Virus record (IMG/VR): IMGVR_UViG_3300037847_002819
Coordinates: 1 to 64,000 of that record
From: a virus
DNA: 64,000 bases
Strand: one strand, 5' to 3'
In this document: positions 8,709 to 18,159 of the stretch, piece by piece
Position numbering within the stretch: position 1 is the stretch's first letter
Layout of the letters: each line of letters opens with the position of its first letter
Notes under the pieces: model-generated
The model's database searches: none
Told to the model about the DNA's origin: nothing
Seen by the model: the letters and a program-made list of their open reading frames with translations, nothing else
Translations under genes and position numbers: made by a program

Positions 8709-11234
8709 TCATTTAGGTGGAAGTGGCAATTTTTTATACTTATCTTCGTAAATATTCCATAGTCCAGCATCAGTGTCTTTATCTGCTGGCTTCTGTTTAT
8801 ACCCTGTCCAAGCCAGCCACATTTCCTTTCCATCCACTTCTATTACTCTAAAGTGCAGTTTAGTTTCAAACTTATTACCTCTCAAGAAATATTCGTGATA
8901 GCCTTCTTTCTGAACACCGAGTCCTATTTCTCCAGAATCTATAATTTTCTTCTTGGAAATGTTAGTTGCTATTTGGGCAGGGTATTTATTCGCCTTTCCA
9001 AACAATCTGAATATATCATCGTCTTTTTCTAAGTCTATTAACCAATTAAGTGTTTCATCTTCTAACTTAATTACTAAGTTTAAGTTTTCATCATCCCTTA
9101 GATATAATTTGAAATTACCCTCTTGAAGTTTTTTTGGAGTTTTATATTTTTTAATTTCCTCTTCATCTTGCATAATCTTATCGGGGTCTGCAATTAATTT
9201 CTTTTCTTTCTTATCAAAAGAAATACCATCTCTTTCATCCATCCAATTAGGTAGTCTATTCATTTTACTTTCTAGAATATCTTCATATATTTTAGAATGA
9301 TTTTTTACTAAGAAATCATGTAATTCTTTAGGAGTTTTTGCACCCCTTTCCTTTAGATACTGAAAGGCCGCAACAGTTAATCTAGACTGTTTTGTTTTCA
9401 TTATTGCTTCTGCTTGACTTTTCCATTCATCTAAATTTGCTAAAGCATTTTTAGACATTAAGTTACTTTCATCGAACCCATAAATAGTAAATCCATCCAT
9501 GTCACCTTTAATAATAACATTAGTTTCACCGTGAATATAATCAGTAACACTTACTCCCTTTTCTAATGCTTTTACATCATAATTCAAAGATTTCTTTGTA
9601 TCTTTAGATAACAACTCAAGTGTGACTAACTTATCAGGATATTCCACTTCTGGAACTTCTATTACTTTAGCAGAATAAATTGAATAAGTGTCTCCTTTCT
9701 TTTTTACCTCATCAACTTTTACACGAACAATATCTCCAATATCAACAGATATTTTAGTATTCAATGCTTTTCCTACATTCATATATTTAAGACCATTAAT
9801 TTCTTGTCCTTCATCAGTCGGCCCAGCCCCTAATGTATATGAATACAGTTTAGATTTAGTTTTCTTTTTATCTAACACAATCAAATCTAAATCAACAAAC
9901 TTCTTCCATTTAATCCATTTAGGATTTTTCTTAGTCCCTATGTAATATGTGGAAGTTGAATCTTTAATGACTACACCTTCGGCAGTAGGCATATCCATTA
10001 TTTCTTTTGAATACTGTTCAACTTCTTTAATCGAATCCGCTAATCGAGTATCTTTCTTAGAAGGGAAGTTTAGATATTCACTCGAATGAACAGAATAATT
10101 ATTGAACATTGTGTTCAATCTATCACTCAAAGGTTCATCTGCAATATTTTTGTCATTGTGTCGCATAATGTCAAACATATGCGCTTTTAGTTTAGCATCA
10201 GGATATTTACCCTTAAACACATGAGCAATAGTATCTGCTCTATGTAGTGCATCCTTTCCATCAAATAATATTAATTCACCATCTAGAATACAATCCCCGA
10301 AGTGTTTCTTCTTCATTTCTTCAACGATTTCTTTACACTTATCAGTAATATCTTTTTCATTATAGGAATAAACTTTAATCTTGTTGTCTATTTTATGAAC
10401 CTGTATTCTCATACCGTCATATTTTTCTTGAACAATGTATTCACCGCTAAATCCTTTTAACTCTTCCATGTCTTCAATGTCAAATATTCTATACATAGGT
10501 TTGTTAGGAGTAATAAAATCTGTCTTACCCTTTTCTGTTTCTGATTTTTCAATCATTTTTTTAGGTGTATCAGTTTCCATGTCAATATCTTCTAACTCTT
10601 CCCAATCTTCTTCATTGTGTTTAGAAAAGAATAATAGTTCTAACATAGCCATAGCAGACTTAACTTTCTTTTCCACCTTCTTTGAGTCTTTTCCATCCCC
10701 ATAATGCTCAATAATATAGAGGGGAATATCATCCACTTCTAGGTCAAGTCCCATAAGACCATCCGTAATGGTGTCAGGTTTCATGTCTTTAACGCTGTAA
10801 ATGGATGGATTAAGTGCTTTATTGTCATTTCTCATAGCATAATGCAAGAATTTAACCATTGTTTCCGGTGATTCTAATAACGCTTCAAGAACATTATCTT
10901 TGAAGTGTTTGGCAAAAGGGTCAGAAACCTCATCAGAAGCATATCGAAGTTTTTTCACTGCTTCGTATATCTTTTCAGCAATAGTAGTAGTTACATCGGA
11001 AGCATCTTCATTATTCAAATCCTTATCATCAATGTAGCGTTTCAATTCTTCTCCAAACTTCCCCGAATCATCATATTCCTCTTTGATGTATTCAATAGCA
11101 CTTCTCCATTTTGAACCATACTCTTTCGGGTCGGTTCTTGCAGAAAGATAGGCAACCCTAACTCTTTCAAACAATTGAAGTATTTGATTAGAAGCGTTAC
11201 CCTTCTTCTCAAATAGAAGGCCGGATTTAGGCAT
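8709..11234 (-). CDS. ATP-dependent DNA ligase fusion protein in the late operon
   Basis: 841 residues, well above the size of a minimal ligase. Residues 1-235 are helical and unrecognised. Residues 240-545 are an ATP-dependent ligase core: EKYDGMR with adenylated Lys271, LDGE (317-320), EGVVIK (419-424), WIKWKK (440-445), then an OB-fold region. Residues about 615-841 end in a beta-rich part (LNLVIKLEDETLNWLIDL ... EYFLRGNKFETKLHFRVI) that recalls the 3'-phosphoesterase domain of LigD; this match is tentative and the catalytic residues are not obvious. It lies between scaffold and portal genes, so it may be packaged. A second ligase lies at 59895-61424. Confidence 0.85.
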   Translation of the reverse strand: MPKSGLLFEKKGNASNQILQLFERVRVAYLSARTDPKEYGSKWRSAIEYIKEEYDDSGKFGEELKRYIDDKDLNNEDASDVTTTIAEKIYEAVKKLRYASDEVSDPFAKHFKDNVLEALLESPETMVKFLHYAMRNDNKALNPSIYSVKDMKPDTITDGLMGLDLEVDDIPLYIIEHYGDGKDSKKVEKKVKSAMAMLELLFFSKHNEEDWEELEDIDMETDTPKKMIEKSETEKGKTDFITPNKPMYRIFDIEDMEELKGFSGEYIVQEKYDGMRIQVHKIDNKIKVYSYNEKDITDKCKEIVEEMKKKHFGDCILDGELILFDGKDALHRADTIAHVFKGKYPDAKLKAHMFDIMRHNDKNIADEPLSDRLNTMFNNYSVHSSEYLNFPSKKDTRLADSIKEVEQYSKEIMDMPTAEGVVIKDSTSTYYIGTKKNPKWIKWKKFVDLDLIVLDKKKTKSKLYSYTLGAGPTDEGQEINGLKYMNVGKALNTKISVDIGDIVRVKVDEVKKKGDTYSIYSAKVIEVPEVEYPDKLVTLELLSKDTKKSLNYDVKALEKGVSVTDYIHGETNVIIKGDMDGFTIYGFDESNLMSKNALANLDEWKSQAEAIMKTKQSRLTVAAFQYLKERGAKTPKELHDFLVKNHSKIYEDILESKMNRLPNWMDERDGISFDKKEKKLIADPDKIMQDEEEIKKYKTPKKLQEGNFKLYLRDDENLNLVIKLEDETLNWLIDLEKDDDIFRLFGKANKYPAQIATNISKKKIIDSGEIGLGVQKEGYHEYFLRGNKFETKLHFRVIEVDGKEMWLAWTGYKQKPADKDTDAGLWNIYEDKYKKLPLPPK

Positions 11235-11240
11235 AGGTCA

Positions 11241-11711
11241 TCACAATTTCCCATCAAAACGGCTTGTTCTCTTTTGTTTTTTAAGTGCATCAATCGCTTT
11301 TTTAACCAATGTCTCAATCATTTCTTCTTTATCAAAATACCTTTGCCTTGCCCTTCCTTGAGGTGCTACAAGCGGTAATAAAGATTTAAGGTCAACATCG
11401 TCAAAAGCCTTTCTTATTTCTTCGGCCACTTTATCTAACGCTTTTGTTACTTCATCCGGTAAATTTGATTCAGCCTTTTTGATTTTATGTTCAGTAGTTT
11501 CACCAGCAAGACCATACCCTTCTTTCTTTTGAGTTTGATTCTTAGGTTTTACATTAGTTACTTTAGGTCTTTTAATTTTCTCAACTTCTATTTCATCATC
11601 AAGAGGAAGCCTTTCGTGAACACTTTCTTGTTGCAATAATTCCTTTGCCCTTCTTGCTTTTTCAATCGCAAGACTAACAATTCTTTCTTCTTTAGTTACT
11701 CTTTCTGGCAT
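11241..11711 (-). CDS. Highly charged helical late protein
   Basis: 156 residues, Lys/Glu-rich, with helices at 1-35 and 80-150 and a disordered middle. The start MPERVTKEERIVSLAIEKARR follows the previous stop by overlap. No family recognised. It is the last gene before the ligase fusion and next to a protein with a C-terminal MDWSDIHKM tag, so a role inside the head is possible. Confidence 0.68.
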   Translation of the reverse strand: MPERVTKEERIVSLAIEKARRAKELLQQESVHERLPLDDEIEVEKIKRPKVTNVKPKNQTQKKEGYGLAGETTEHKIKKAESNLPDEVTKALDKVAEEIRKAFDDVDLKSLLPLVAPQGRARQRYFDKEEMIETLVKKAIDALKKQKRTSRFDGKL

Positions 11712-11959
11712 TATTGCCCACCTACCTTTTCCATCATTTTATGAATATCCGACCAATCCATACTTGAAACATCACCAATAGCAGAAGCACTACCAATGGT
11801 ATTATTCATTTTAGGGCTTGGACTTGTTGTAACTACAAGACCGGATTTCATCAAAAGGTTGTCCTTATGATATACGGTCTGCTCTAGTTGTTCTATCTTA
11901 TCAGTTAAGGCTTTCAAAATCGCCAATACATCTTCATTTAATTCACTCATTTTTTCCAC
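11711..11959 (-). CDS. Small coiled-coil protein with a C-terminal MDWSDIHKM tag
   Basis: 82 residues: an N-terminal coiled coil (LNEDVLAILKALTDKIEQLE), a Ser/Thr/Pro/Asn-rich linker, and the C-terminal peptide SSMDWSDIHKMMEKVGG. The core SMDWSDIHKM is identical to that at the end of the protease/scaffold fusion. The short coiled coil plus tag looks like a minimal scaffold or an adaptor. The start MEKMSELNED overlaps the upstream gene; the second Met is also possible. Confidence 0.7.
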   Translation of the reverse strand: MEKMSELNEDVLAILKALTDKIEQLEQTVYHKDNLLMKSGLVVTTSPSPKMNNTIGSASAIGDVSSMDWSDIHKMMEKVGGQ

Positions 11960-12308
11960 CTTTTTTCTTTGGATAAATCATTTCTCGCAATTGACGATAC
12001 AAGGTTTCGTAATCCTTACGGAGTTTGGTAGCAGTGGCTACAATATCAAGGTTGCGCTCATCCATGCTTTTCATGCGTTTGTTGAGTTTTTTGTCCGACT
12101 TCATAAAATCTAAGTCTTTCAGAACATCTATCAACTCACCCATTTTAGTGAAGTCCTGTCCGAAAAATTCAGTAGGTTCTGCCGCTTGTAAAGTCTTTTT
12201 TAGTTTCTTAGTTTGCTTGCTATCTAAACTATTGAGAATAGTTTTTTCCGGAGATTTTTTCTCCTTTAGAATATATTCTTCCTGTTCATCATAATAATCC
12301 CATGTCAT
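11943..12308 (-). CDS. Charged helical late protein
   Basis: 121 residues, Lys/Glu/Leu-rich helices throughout. It begins MTWDYYDEQEEYILKEKK, which shares only the first three residues with the recurrent tag, so I do not count it as tagged; it may be a diverged copy. It overlaps the genes on both sides, consistent with coupled translation. Function unknown. Confidence 0.68.
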   Translation of the reverse strand: MTWDYYDEQEEYILKEKKSPEKTILNSLDSKQTKKLKKTLQAAEPTEFFGQDFTKMGELIDVLKDLDFMKSDKKLNKRMKSMDERNLDIVATATKLRKDYETLYRQLREMIYPKKKGGKNE

Positions 12309-15300
12309 TCTTCTTTCCCCCTAGTTGATTCTTTAATATTTTCAATAGACTTTTTCCATCCTTCGCCTAACTTATCTAATTTTTTGATTTCTTTTTTAAA
12401 GTTAGGAATTAACCTGAGTTTTCTTTTTATGCTTCTTTTAGCATCTTGTATTTTTTCATTATATTCGGCTGCTAATGCTTCCTGTTTTTTGTCAGATAAA
12501 GGTTTTTTAGTTGCTCCTGATATAAACCCTTTCTTCTGTGCTTTTTCAAACAATTCTATAAAAGCCTCAATTTCAACTTCTATTATTCCGATTTGTCTCA
12601 TAGTTTTATCTATTAATTCATCATATTCATAGATTTTATCTTCTATTTCATTTAATTCTCTTGTTGCAATATAAAAATTACTTGCGGTTTGAGTCTTTGG
12701 TCTAGGTTTTCCGAATTTTGGAGTTTGTGGCCCTTTACCTCCAGATACTCGAACTGTTGGAGATTCTTTTATTTCTGCATCTAATTTTTCAGATATTTTT
12801 TTCCATGCATCAAATAACTTCTTTTCAGTTTCACTTAATTCATTACTAAATTTCTCCGACATTTGAACAAAATTATTTGCTCTATCAATATCAATATCAA
12901 ATTCTGGCATTTTTCCTTCGATTGGAAATGGTTTTGGTGTTGCTTGAAATATATTATAGAAATATTTTTTAAGTTTTATTCCTTCTTGCTTGAATTTTAA
13001 TTTTAATAATCTAGGAATTTCAAAATCAGTCTTTTTTTGGTTTTGTATATCTCTAATTGTTGATTCTTTAATTTCTTTCATAGTGTCAGCAATTCTTTGT
13101 TTTTTCTTAGAAACTAAAGCACCTGCTTGTTTATTGTAAATTTTTCTTCCAAGTTTATTAATAACATCTAAAATCTTTGTCTCTTCACCATTATACATCA
13201 TGGTTTTATTCAAAAATTTCATTATCGTTTTGTATGAATCCTCAATATCAGAAAATCCTGTATCGCTATCATCATAAGAAAAAGGTCTTAAACCAATCCC
13301 TGTATTGGTTTTATCAATCCAAGCAAATAAATCAGCATCCATAACAGTCTTTGCTTCACTGAAATATTTATCAAATTCGTCTGTTTTTATTTTATTCATC
13401 TGCTCTCGAAGTTTTTTATAGTTAGTAAACATAATGTCTTTATGTTTTCTTCCAATATCTTTAGCCCTTCTTTTCATAGCCTCTTTATTGCTACCTATTG
13501 GCTTATTTCTAGTCGTTGGACTATCATCAAATAAGGAAGAGAGTGCGGCTAATTCTTTAGGAACATATGACTTTTTAACCTTCCCACTACCAATATTTGA
13601 TTTAGGTTTCTTTTTAGGTTCTTCCCATTCTTTTGTTTTATCATTCCAAACCAACGGTTTTTCGGGGTTTACGCCAGCATATGTTGAAGGTCTTCTCATT
13701 CCTATTTCTTCCTTCTTTTGTTTTTTAGGTTTTTGAATAATGACTTTTCTTTTAGGCAAGGGTTTAGGATTTCTTTTTGTTTGTAGTAAATTAACAACAT
13801 CAATAAAGTATAATTCGTTAGAAGCAATAAATTTACTGAAGTCTTTATCCGGATTTTTAGATTTACTAAACACTTCTAATTTATCTGCAAAATTTTTCCA
13901 CATTGATTTTGTTGCAGCAGCAACTTTAGTTTCTGATTGTGGTAGTGCAGATTTAACTTTACTCTTTATATTTCCTTTATCTAATAATTCAGGGTCACTA
14001 AATAAAACTTCATATATTGCAGTCAATTCAAATTTTTCATTTTCCTTTCTTTGCTCATCAGTTAATTGAGAATCTTTTCCGGTTCTTCTTAAAGAAGTTC
14101 CTCTTTCTCTCTTTGTTTCTTCGGCTTCTTTCTTATCCTGTTCCCAATTCTTCATATTGAATCTTTTAGCAAGAGTGTTAATAACAGAAGTAATATTATC
14201 AATTTTTCTTCTAATTGCCGTATTACTTTCCATTTTAGAATATTTATTTTTAAGAGCCTTTAAGTTCTTGAGTATTCTTTGATAACTGTCTTGGAATTTT
14301 CTTTTGTTTTGTAATTCCCATGTATTCTTTTGTTTTTCTGACAAATCATCCCATTTCACTTCTTCATAAGTGCCGGTTTCATCATTATACATTTTAGGAA
14401 TTGGATATTTTACTTTTTTAAGAGACTCGAAGAAAGTTTTCATTTCTTCATCTTGTAATAAACTCTTTAGTTCCTTTAATTCAGATTCTCCTTCTAAATT
14501 ACCATATACTTCCATAAAAGAAATAGTATTCTTTTTATCAACAGGAGCAGGTTTATTTTCTAAAGCATTTTTTAATTTTTCATCTGCTTCTTTTGTTAGA
14601 ATAGCCCACTTCTCATCGAAGTATTGCAAGTCATCTTTTTTAAGAGATTCTAGCATTTTAATATTAAACTTTTTGACTGCCTCACGGAATTTTGTTTTTC
14701 CACCGGAACTAGAATAAAGTTTTCCTTCTGGTATTCTATATTCATCTTTGTCTTTTTTAAGTTCCTTTAACGCCAATATTTGACCTTTAATGCTTCTAAC
14801 AAATCCATTATAGTATTTATTAACTAAATCCTCAAAAGAGTCGTTACTAGTATCTAAATCAAAAAGTAATTTTTTGTAAGTTGAAATATCTAATTCTTTC
14901 ATTTTTTTACTCGACCTATTATGTAGTTCTAGTTTATTTTTCTTTCTTTGTGCAATATCTTCAGGTTTTATTAAATCCTCTAATTCTTTAATTTTTTCGG
15001 GAATATCTTTTCCAGCAAGAATATATCTTTCTTGCCAACCACTTTCAGGAGTTAAATTACCGAACATATCCGGACTAAAAGAAATGCCTAAATCTTCTAA
15101 TATTTTTTTAGTTTTCTCATTAACTGTTTTTATAGCACCTTTAGGAGCAAGACCTTTTTCCTTTCCAATGCCTTCTATAATTTCTAAATTCCAAAATCTA
15201 TTTTTATCTAACCATTCTTTACTTAATTCAAAATTAGTTAGTTTGTTACTTTTTTCTTTTTTTATTAGACCATCATAATATGCGACTATGTTTCTTCTTA

Positions 15301-15634
15301 GGTCGTCTCTAATTTCTCTAGACGCAGTATCTTCTATTTTACCTGCTTCTTTGCCTTTTCCCATCATTTGAGAAGCAACATACATTTGTGCTAACTGTTG
15401 CCATGATACTCTTTGTTCGGGTTTTTCTAATTTTAACCCTTTGAAAGTTCGTAGCAGTTCAGAATATGCTTTAGCCTCTTTTTCTAAACCTTTTAGCGGC
15501 TTTCCATTATCGTCTAGATAAGGATTGTTTTGTTGCTTTACCTTTTCCATCGCCTTTTCTATATCAGTCACTAACGACTTCAATAAAAAAGAAGGGTCAT
15601 CTTCTCGACCCGATAGAACCGCTTTCCATGACAT
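12305..15634 (-). CDS. Giant coiled-coil late protein with an MSW tag
   Basis: 1109 residues, the largest protein in the window, Lys/Glu-rich and almost wholly helical, with several coiled coils (about 225-300, 455-515, 1010-1105) and short Pro-rich linkers near 650-700 and 990. It starts MSWKAVLSGRED, a variant of the recurrent N-terminal peptide. No catalytic motif seen. Size, composition and the place next to portal suggest an internal head or ejection protein, by analogy with the large inner proteins of other tailed viruses; this is inference. Confidence 0.78.
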   Translation of the reverse strand: MSWKAVLSGREDDPSFLLKSLVTDIEKAMEKVKQQNNPYLDDNGKPLKGLEKEAKAYSELLRTFKGLKLEKPEQRVSWQQLAQMYVASQMMGKGKEAGKIEDTASREIRDDLRRNIVAYYDGLIKKEKSNKLTNFELSKEWLDKNRFWNLEIIEGIGKEKGLAPKGAIKTVNEKTKKILEDLGISFSPDMFGNLTPESGWQERYILAGKDIPEKIKELEDLIKPEDIAQRKKNKLELHNRSSKKMKELDISTYKKLLFDLDTSNDSFEDLVNKYYNGFVRSIKGQILALKELKKDKDEYRIPEGKLYSSSGGKTKFREAVKKFNIKMLESLKKDDLQYFDEKWAILTKEADEKLKNALENKPAPVDKKNTISFMEVYGNLEGESELKELKSLLQDEEMKTFFESLKKVKYPIPKMYNDETGTYEEVKWDDLSEKQKNTWELQNKRKFQDSYQRILKNLKALKNKYSKMESNTAIRRKIDNITSVINTLAKRFNMKNWEQDKKEAEETKRERGTSLRRTGKDSQLTDEQRKENEKFELTAIYEVLFSDPELLDKGNIKSKVKSALPQSETKVAAATKSMWKNFADKLEVFSKSKNPDKDFSKFIASNELYFIDVVNLLQTKRNPKPLPKRKVIIQKPKKQKKEEIGMRRPSTYAGVNPEKPLVWNDKTKEWEEPKKKPKSNIGSGKVKKSYVPKELAALSSLFDDSPTTRNKPIGSNKEAMKRRAKDIGRKHKDIMFTNYKKLREQMNKIKTDEFDKYFSEAKTVMDADLFAWIDKTNTGIGLRPFSYDDSDTGFSDIEDSYKTIMKFLNKTMMYNGEETKILDVINKLGRKIYNKQAGALVSKKKQRIADTMKEIKESTIRDIQNQKKTDFEIPRLLKLKFKQEGIKLKKYFYNIFQATPKPFPIEGKMPEFDIDIDRANNFVQMSEKFSNELSETEKKLFDAWKKISEKLDAEIKESPTVRVSGGKGPQTPKFGKPRPKTQTASNFYIATRELNEIEDKIYEYDELIDKTMRQIGIIEVEIEAFIELFEKAQKKGFISGATKKPLSDKKQEALAAEYNEKIQDAKRSIKRKLRLIPNFKKEIKKLDKLGEGWKKSIENIKESTRGKEE

Positions 15635-15643
15635 ATTATCACA

Positions 15644-15922
15644 TCAGAAAGGTATGTTCTCTTTTTTTCCTCTTTTATGCTTTGGTAAGAGAACCACATC
15701 AGGAACATCGTTAGATGAATTAATCGGTTTATGCGAAGTGTCCGGTGGAAGTCCACCAATGGAATAATCACGGCTAACTGTTGCCTTTCGATTATCTGCC
15801 GCATTCTGCGCTCTAACCTTTGCTAGTTCTTTTTTCAATCTCATTTCTTTTTGTTTCAAATCTTCTGTCATATCAACCAACTCTCCTTTCGGTTCTTTTA
15901 TCCACATTTTCATTACCCGCAT
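15644..15922 (-). CDS. Small charged protein overlapping the portal gene
   Basis: 92 residues. A helical segment (MTEDLKQKEMRLKKELAKVRAQ) is followed by a polar, basic tail (LLPKHKRGKKENIPF). Its start lies 50 bases inside the 3' end of the portal gene in another frame. A second in-frame Met at codon 4 or 18 would reduce that overlap. Function unknown. Confidence 0.6.
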   Translation of the reverse strand: MRVMKMWIKEPKGELVDMTEDLKQKEMRLKKELAKVRAQNAADNRKATVSRDYSIGGLPPDTSHKPINSSNDVPDVVLLPKHKRGKKENIPF

Positions 15923-17522
15923 CTTTAGGTAATCCTGACATTCGCTTATCTGGCCCTACATTCATTGAGGCTTTATTCCTTGTGGCTGGAGGATTTTCCT
16001 GTGGTTTAGAACCTCCCGCTAATGCTTGTTCTTGCATTTGTCCTAATTGTGATGCATCAATATTTGTTCCCGCATATGGGTCTTTTTCAGCCGGTTTATC
16101 TTCTTTACCGCCTTCTCCCATTTCACCTTCAACGGGTTCTGGTTTTTCAAAGGTAAAGTTACCTTCTTCATCCATATCAACTTCAAATCCTAAATTCTTA
16201 ATAGAAGCCGCAATATTGACTTCTATTTCTCTTTTTCTTAATTCAGCAATTTCATCTTCTTCTTCTGATGGAGGGAGTTTTAGAACCCAATCTGTTATTC
16301 CAAATTGCTTAACTAAGTATGGAAATACATAATTATTATACACATTCTGCGCCATTTGAACTGCACGATTAGTAACTAGAATCTGCATACCTTCATTGTT
16401 CAAACCACCGCTTGTAGTGTTATCAGCCATGAAAACTTTACTGACACCATAGAATGCTGAAATCCTATCTCTTAAATCATCCTTTACAGACATATAATCC
16501 ATTTCTTTTAGACTGTCCATAAACTTAATCCATTCAATAGCACCTTTACCGCCACTATCTGATTCAACACCCATAACAGGAATAAAGTGAGGGTCGGACT
16601 CCATCTTCTCTTTAACACCACGCCAAAAGGCTCTCATTGAATCTAAATTACGAGTTTGAACCGCCAATAATCCTCTTGGCATTCTGCTCTTAGTATATGC
16701 TGAATTAACATAATTTTCCATAGCAATAAGAGTCATAATATGATTGTATAATGTAATTACAGGAGAGAAACCATAAAGTCGGCTAGGACTGTATTTACTA
16801 AAGTGTAATACTTCGCCTTCTAGGAAATATTGGTCGTCACCATTCGCTCTATTAACATAATGAACAGGGTATAGATTACCTCCACACTGTTCACAAGTAT
16901 GATGGGGTTCTGTATGTAATACATCTCTATGATTAATACAAGTAAATCCTTTTGTTCCCTTTACTCCATCTTCATCTGCATAGATAAACATGGTTACAGG
17001 GTCGCCTCTAAATATTTCTTTGATACGGTGCATTCTAATTTTACCATTACCGTCAATAAAGTATTCTTTGACAAGAACAATATATGCATCATCCATAGTA
17101 TTCAAATCGTCTTCTAATTCTTTCAATACATCTATGAATAATTGTTCTGATGGGTTAACATATCCTTCTAGGAACTTTTCAGCATATTCTAATTGCTTTA
17201 CATCGGGCATCTTCAAATCTTCTGAACCACATCTTGAGCATTGAGTTACAGGTCTGTTGTGTTTTTTACCACAACTTTTGCATATAGAATCGTATGCCTT
17301 TTCCCAAACATATCCTCTTCTATACACTTCTTGTTTTAATTGAGTAATACAGGTTCTAACAATAACTGATTGCTGAACCATAGAATAAATGATAGGCGCA
17401 GTCATCATGTAGTTATTCTGTCTTTCTTGAATACCCATGTTGAATATCTGCCTATCAGCAGGTTTAGGAGTGGAACGCCTAAATAATTGCCTAAACGAAA
17501 ATCGCCTCTTGCCATCAGCCAT
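15873..17522 (-). CDS. Portal protein with two inserted zinc ribbons
   Basis: 549 residues. The core reads as an HK97/SPP1-type portal: an N-terminal membrane-like start (YMMTAPIIYSMVQQSVIVRTCI), a wing, and the stem/crown segment FYGVSKVFMADNTTSGGLNNEGMQ followed by a helix (VTNRAVQMAQNVYNNY). The portal forms the ring through which DNA is packed by TerL. Unusual are two Cys-rich inserts: C81-x2-C84 with C95-x2-C98, and a Cys/His cluster near 195-220 (TCINHRD, TCEQCGG). The C-terminal 100 residues are acidic, then Pro/Gly/Asn-rich. The portal call is firm from family pattern and position. Confidence 0.85.
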   Translation of the reverse strand: MADGKRRFSFRQLFRRSTPKPADRQIFNMGIQERQNNYMMTAPIIYSMVQQSVIVRTCITQLKQEVYRRGYVWEKAYDSICKSCGKKHNRPVTQCSRCGSEDLKMPDVKQLEYAEKFLEGYVNPSEQLFIDVLKELEDDLNTMDDAYIVLVKEYFIDGNGKIRMHRIKEIFRGDPVTMFIYADEDGVKGTKGFTCINHRDVLHTEPHHTCEQCGGNLYPVHYVNRANGDDQYFLEGEVLHFSKYSPSRLYGFSPVITLYNHIMTLIAMENYVNSAYTKSRMPRGLLAVQTRNLDSMRAFWRGVKEKMESDPHFIPVMGVESDSGGKGAIEWIKFMDSLKEMDYMSVKDDLRDRISAFYGVSKVFMADNTTSGGLNNEGMQILVTNRAVQMAQNVYNNYVFPYLVKQFGITDWVLKLPPSEEEDEIAELRKREIEVNIAASIKNLGFEVDMDEEGNFTFEKPEPVEGEMGEGGKEDKPAEKDPYAGTNIDASQLGQMQEQALAGGSKPQENPPATRNKASMNVGPDKRMSGLPKDAGNENVDKRTERRVG

Positions 17523-17533
17523 AAATTACACCC

Positions 17534-17683
17534 CTAGTTTTCATTAGATTTGGACTCTCTTATAGATGCTTTCATGTGTTTGGGGCGACCATGCTTTATC
17601 CAACATGATTCACAGAAACCGTATGGCCTATCATTCCGTTCACAATAACAACGACCACACCATTGGTAGTCTTTGTATTTCAT
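17534..17683 (-). CDS. Zinc-ribbon microprotein
   Basis: 49 residues: MKYKDYQWCGRCYCERNDRP then FCESCWIKHGRPKH. Four Cys in two CxxC pairs (CGRC, CESC) plus an extra Cys and His suggest one zinc site. Its ATG overlaps the TGA of the upstream gene (ATGA), which supports it as a real gene. It lies immediately before the portal gene. Function unknown. Confidence 0.72.
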   Translation of the reverse strand: MKYKDYQWCGRCYCERNDRPYGFCESCWIKHGRPKHMKASIRESKSNEN

Positions 17684-18159
17684 CTCATGTCCTCCATTTT
17701 TTGTAAGAACCTTTTAATTTCTCGACCCTCTCTAATTAGAGAGTTACTTGACATTAATAACTCACTGACTAATTTAGAATCCCTCAACCATTTATCATAT
17801 ATCTTTTCTATTTTATCTGATGTAGTATCTTTGTAGTCTGCTTTATCTTCAAACGATTCTAAAATCTTCTTTACATCATCTGTTCTAATATGTTGCAAAT
17901 TTAAAGTTCCATAAGAATGTCTTTTCCAATATCCCTTTCTGAACAAAGCGGCTAATTGTGCATACACATATTCTTTATTCATTCCTTCGGGAACTTTAAT
18001 TCCTATGTTGTATTTACCTTGAACCTCACTAAATTTTCTCATGGGTTTTCCGACATTCTGTTCAGAACCTCTTTTTTGTAGCCAAAAATCCGCTTCGGGG
18101 TAATTTGTTTTAACAACAAAATTAGCCTTTAGCAAATCTTCCCACATTAACAATTCCAC
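17680..18159 (-). CDS. Late protein with a MWEDLLK tag variant
   Basis: 159 residues. It begins MELLMWEDLLKANFVVK, so the tag-like MWEDLLK lies at residue 5 and lacks the residue between Met and Trp. The following domain (NYPEADFWLQKRGSEQNVGKP ... IGIKVPE) reads as a conserved globular module that I have seen described only as a domain of unknown function in marine phages. A helical C-terminus follows. It overlaps the genes on both sides by a few bases. Confidence 0.72.
   Translation of the reverse strand: MELLMWEDLLKANFVVKTNYPEADFWLQKRGSEQNVGKPMRKFSEVQGKYNIGIKVPEGMNKEYVYAQLAALFRKGYWKRHSYGTLNLQHIRTDDVKKILESFEDKADYKDTTSDKIEKIYDKWLRDSKLVSELLMSSNSLIREGREIKRFLQKMEDMR

Noticed and set aside
11943-12308. 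Counting MTWDYYDEQ as a 23rd tagged protein
   Set aside because: Only M-T-W matches; the following residues do not fit [K/E]-[D/E]-[I/V]-[I/L]-K.
13434-14717. Plus-strand open frames of 100-115 codons opposite the 1109-residue gene
   Set aside because: They are mirror images of Lys/Glu-rich coding on the other strand (rich in Phe, Leu, Ser) and lack ribosome sites. The same holds for other plus-strand frames between 0.9 and 36 kb.
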